Source: CANLBN01 sp047638515
Lineage (GTDB): Bacteria > Pseudomonadota > Gammaproteobacteria > Pseudomonadales > Cellvibrionaceae
Direction: 5' to 3'
Assembly (NCBI GenBank): GCA_047638515.1
Contig: JBLIME010000145.1
Span: 1-7,094, forward strand
DNA length: 7,094 nucleotides
Below are positions 6,155 to 7,094 of the stretch, piece after piece. Under the pieces are notes generated by a model, which worked only from the letters and a program-made list of their open reading frames with translations, had not been told where the DNA came from and made no database searches. Made by a program: the position numbers and the translations under genes. The number at the start of each line of letters is the position of its first letter. Within the stretch, counting starts at the first letter, position 1.

Positions 6155-7094
6155 TTAGAGCTGATAGCGTATCTCTGTCCAGAAACTGCGGCCTGCCAAT
6201 GGAAAATCATCAGCAACGGGTACAAAAGATCCACTAGGGCTGCTAGGTTCGCGAGCGTCTTTATCGAATACGTTGCGAACACCAAGTGAAATGTCGAGAT
6301 TTTTATAAATATTTTGACGTTTCAACGTGAAATCAACTAAGGAGTAATCACCAATACTGTCCCTGGTATCGCCAGCGCCACGCACACGATCTCCTACCCA
6401 GTTCAATTGAGAGCTCAGCAGCCATTGCGGTGCTACTTTCCAGTAACTGTTCAACATAAATTGTCGGCCGGGAGCGTCGGCAATGGCGTTACCAGTATCG
6501 CTGTCTTCGGACTGTTGCCAAGCCAGGCTTGAGTTTAAGCGCCATTGCTTATTTAGCTCCCAATTGACCTCCCACTCGAAGCCATAACCCTCTTGATCGC
6601 GAGCATTACTGGCCTTGTTGCCAACGGCGCTAGGAACAAATTCAATAAGGTCTTGTGCTTGATAGGTAAATAAATTGAGATTTGTTTGCAGATAAGAGCG
6701 AGGTCTATAACTGAAGGCGACTTCGTAAGTATCGATGGTTTCAGGGTTTAGGTCTGCGTTGCCTAGGGCTGCGGGATTATTTTGTAGCCCTAGCTCCCCA
6801 AACGAAGGTGCTCTAAATGCACTGCCATAGAGTAACTTAGTGGTTAAGGTACTACTAACATTCCATATCAAGGCTATACGAGGATTAATGGTATCGCCAA
6901 AATCTGAATAGTCATCGTAACGCACCCCCGAGACTAAATCTAAGCGATTATTAATACTCCACTCATCTTGCAGAGAGAAAAAATTAATGGTTCTCGAGGT
7001 GTTTTCTAAAAATACATTATCAGTATTGCTAACATCGCTTAAGCTTCCGTTAACAACGGTCGTTGTGCTGGGGTTGGTGATAACGCCGGGACCA
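6155..7094 (-). CDS. TonB-dependent outer-membrane receptor, C-terminal part (partial, cut by right edge)
   Basis: The frame is open from the right edge to the stop at 6155 (312 codons visible); the N-terminus, with signal peptide and plug domain, lies outside. A GTG at 6925 is an internal codon and not the start, because upstream codons continue the homology with the neighbouring receptor: NVFLENTSRTINFFSLQDEW is identical in both. The visible part is the C-terminal half of the beta-barrel, with 'GDTINPR', 'KLLYGSAFRAPSFGELGLQN', 'NARDQEGYGFEW', 'DAPGRQFMLNSYWK' and the terminal strand GRSFWTEIRYQL. By eye it matches the receptor at 3580-5763 at about three residues in four with few or no gaps, so the two are tandem paralogues. 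Differences cluster in stretches such as GVVGNKNLAP versus AALGNADLNP, which may be extracellular loops and could alter ligand choice. Substrate unknown. Confidence 0.93.
   Translation of the reverse strand, partial: GPGVITNPSTTTVVNGSLSDVSNTDNVFLENTSRTINFFSLQDEWSINNRLDLVSGVRYDDYSDFGDTINPRIALIWNVSSTLTTKLLYGSAFRAPSFGELGLQNNPAALGNADLNPETIDTYEVAFSYRPRSYLQTNLNLFTYQAQDLIEFVPSAVGNKASNARDQEGYGFEWEVNWELNKQWRLNSSLAWQQSEDSDTGNAIADAPGRQFMLNSYWKVAPQWLLSSQLNWVGDRVRGAGDTRDSIGDYSLVDFTLKRQNIYKNLDISLGVRNVFDKDAREPSSPSGSFVPVADDFPLAGRSFWTEIRYQL

Noticed and set aside
6031..6285. Minus-strand 84-codon frame across the end of the partial receptor
   Set aside because: It overlaps the receptor's conserved C-terminal strand in another frame and has no supporting motif.

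Overview
The window comes from a bacterial genome, most likely a Gram-negative proteobacterium and perhaps a gammaproteobacterium. The evidence is two TonB-dependent outer-membrane receptors (one with a signal peptide, both ending in a typical terminal beta-strand) and a moderately AT-rich composition. I cannot name the species. Every gene I can support lies on the minus strand, so in transcription order the layout runs from the right edge to the left edge.

Right part (about 7094 to 3580): two tandem TonB-dependent receptor genes. The first is cut by the right edge and only its C-terminal ~312 residues are visible. The second is complete (727 residues). Over the shared C-terminal region they are about three quarters identical by eye and nearly co-linear, so they arose by tandem duplication. 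A 391-bp gene-free spacer between them holds two adjacent small dyads, one of them a perfect 12-bp GC-only palindrome.

Left part (3433 to 1): a compact three-gene cassette. It starts with a thiamine-diphosphate (ThDP) enzyme of the acetolactate-synthase-like superfamily whose cofactor and glutamate motifs are intact, but whose acetohydroxyacid-synthase substrate arginine appears to be replaced. After 68 bp come two small citrate-synthase-fold proteins. The first is complete (268 residues); the second overlaps its 3' end by 17 bp and runs off the left edge (245 residues visible). In both, the residues that align with the catalytic His-His-Asp of citrate synthase look replaced (Leu/Lys/Thr in the first, about Tyr/Arg/Asn in the second).

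The most interesting item is this cassette: one apparently active ThDP carboligase or decarboxylase next to a translationally overlapping pair of apparently non-canonical citrate-synthase homologues, downstream of duplicated outer-membrane receptors. A reasonable but unproven reading is a small uptake-plus-metabolism locus in which a ThDP enzyme makes or cleaves a 2-keto-acid-derived compound and the citrate-synthase-fold pair acts as a divergent enzyme, probably a heteromer, or as a CoA/acyl-binding or regulatory complex. I do not recognise the cassette as a named pathway.
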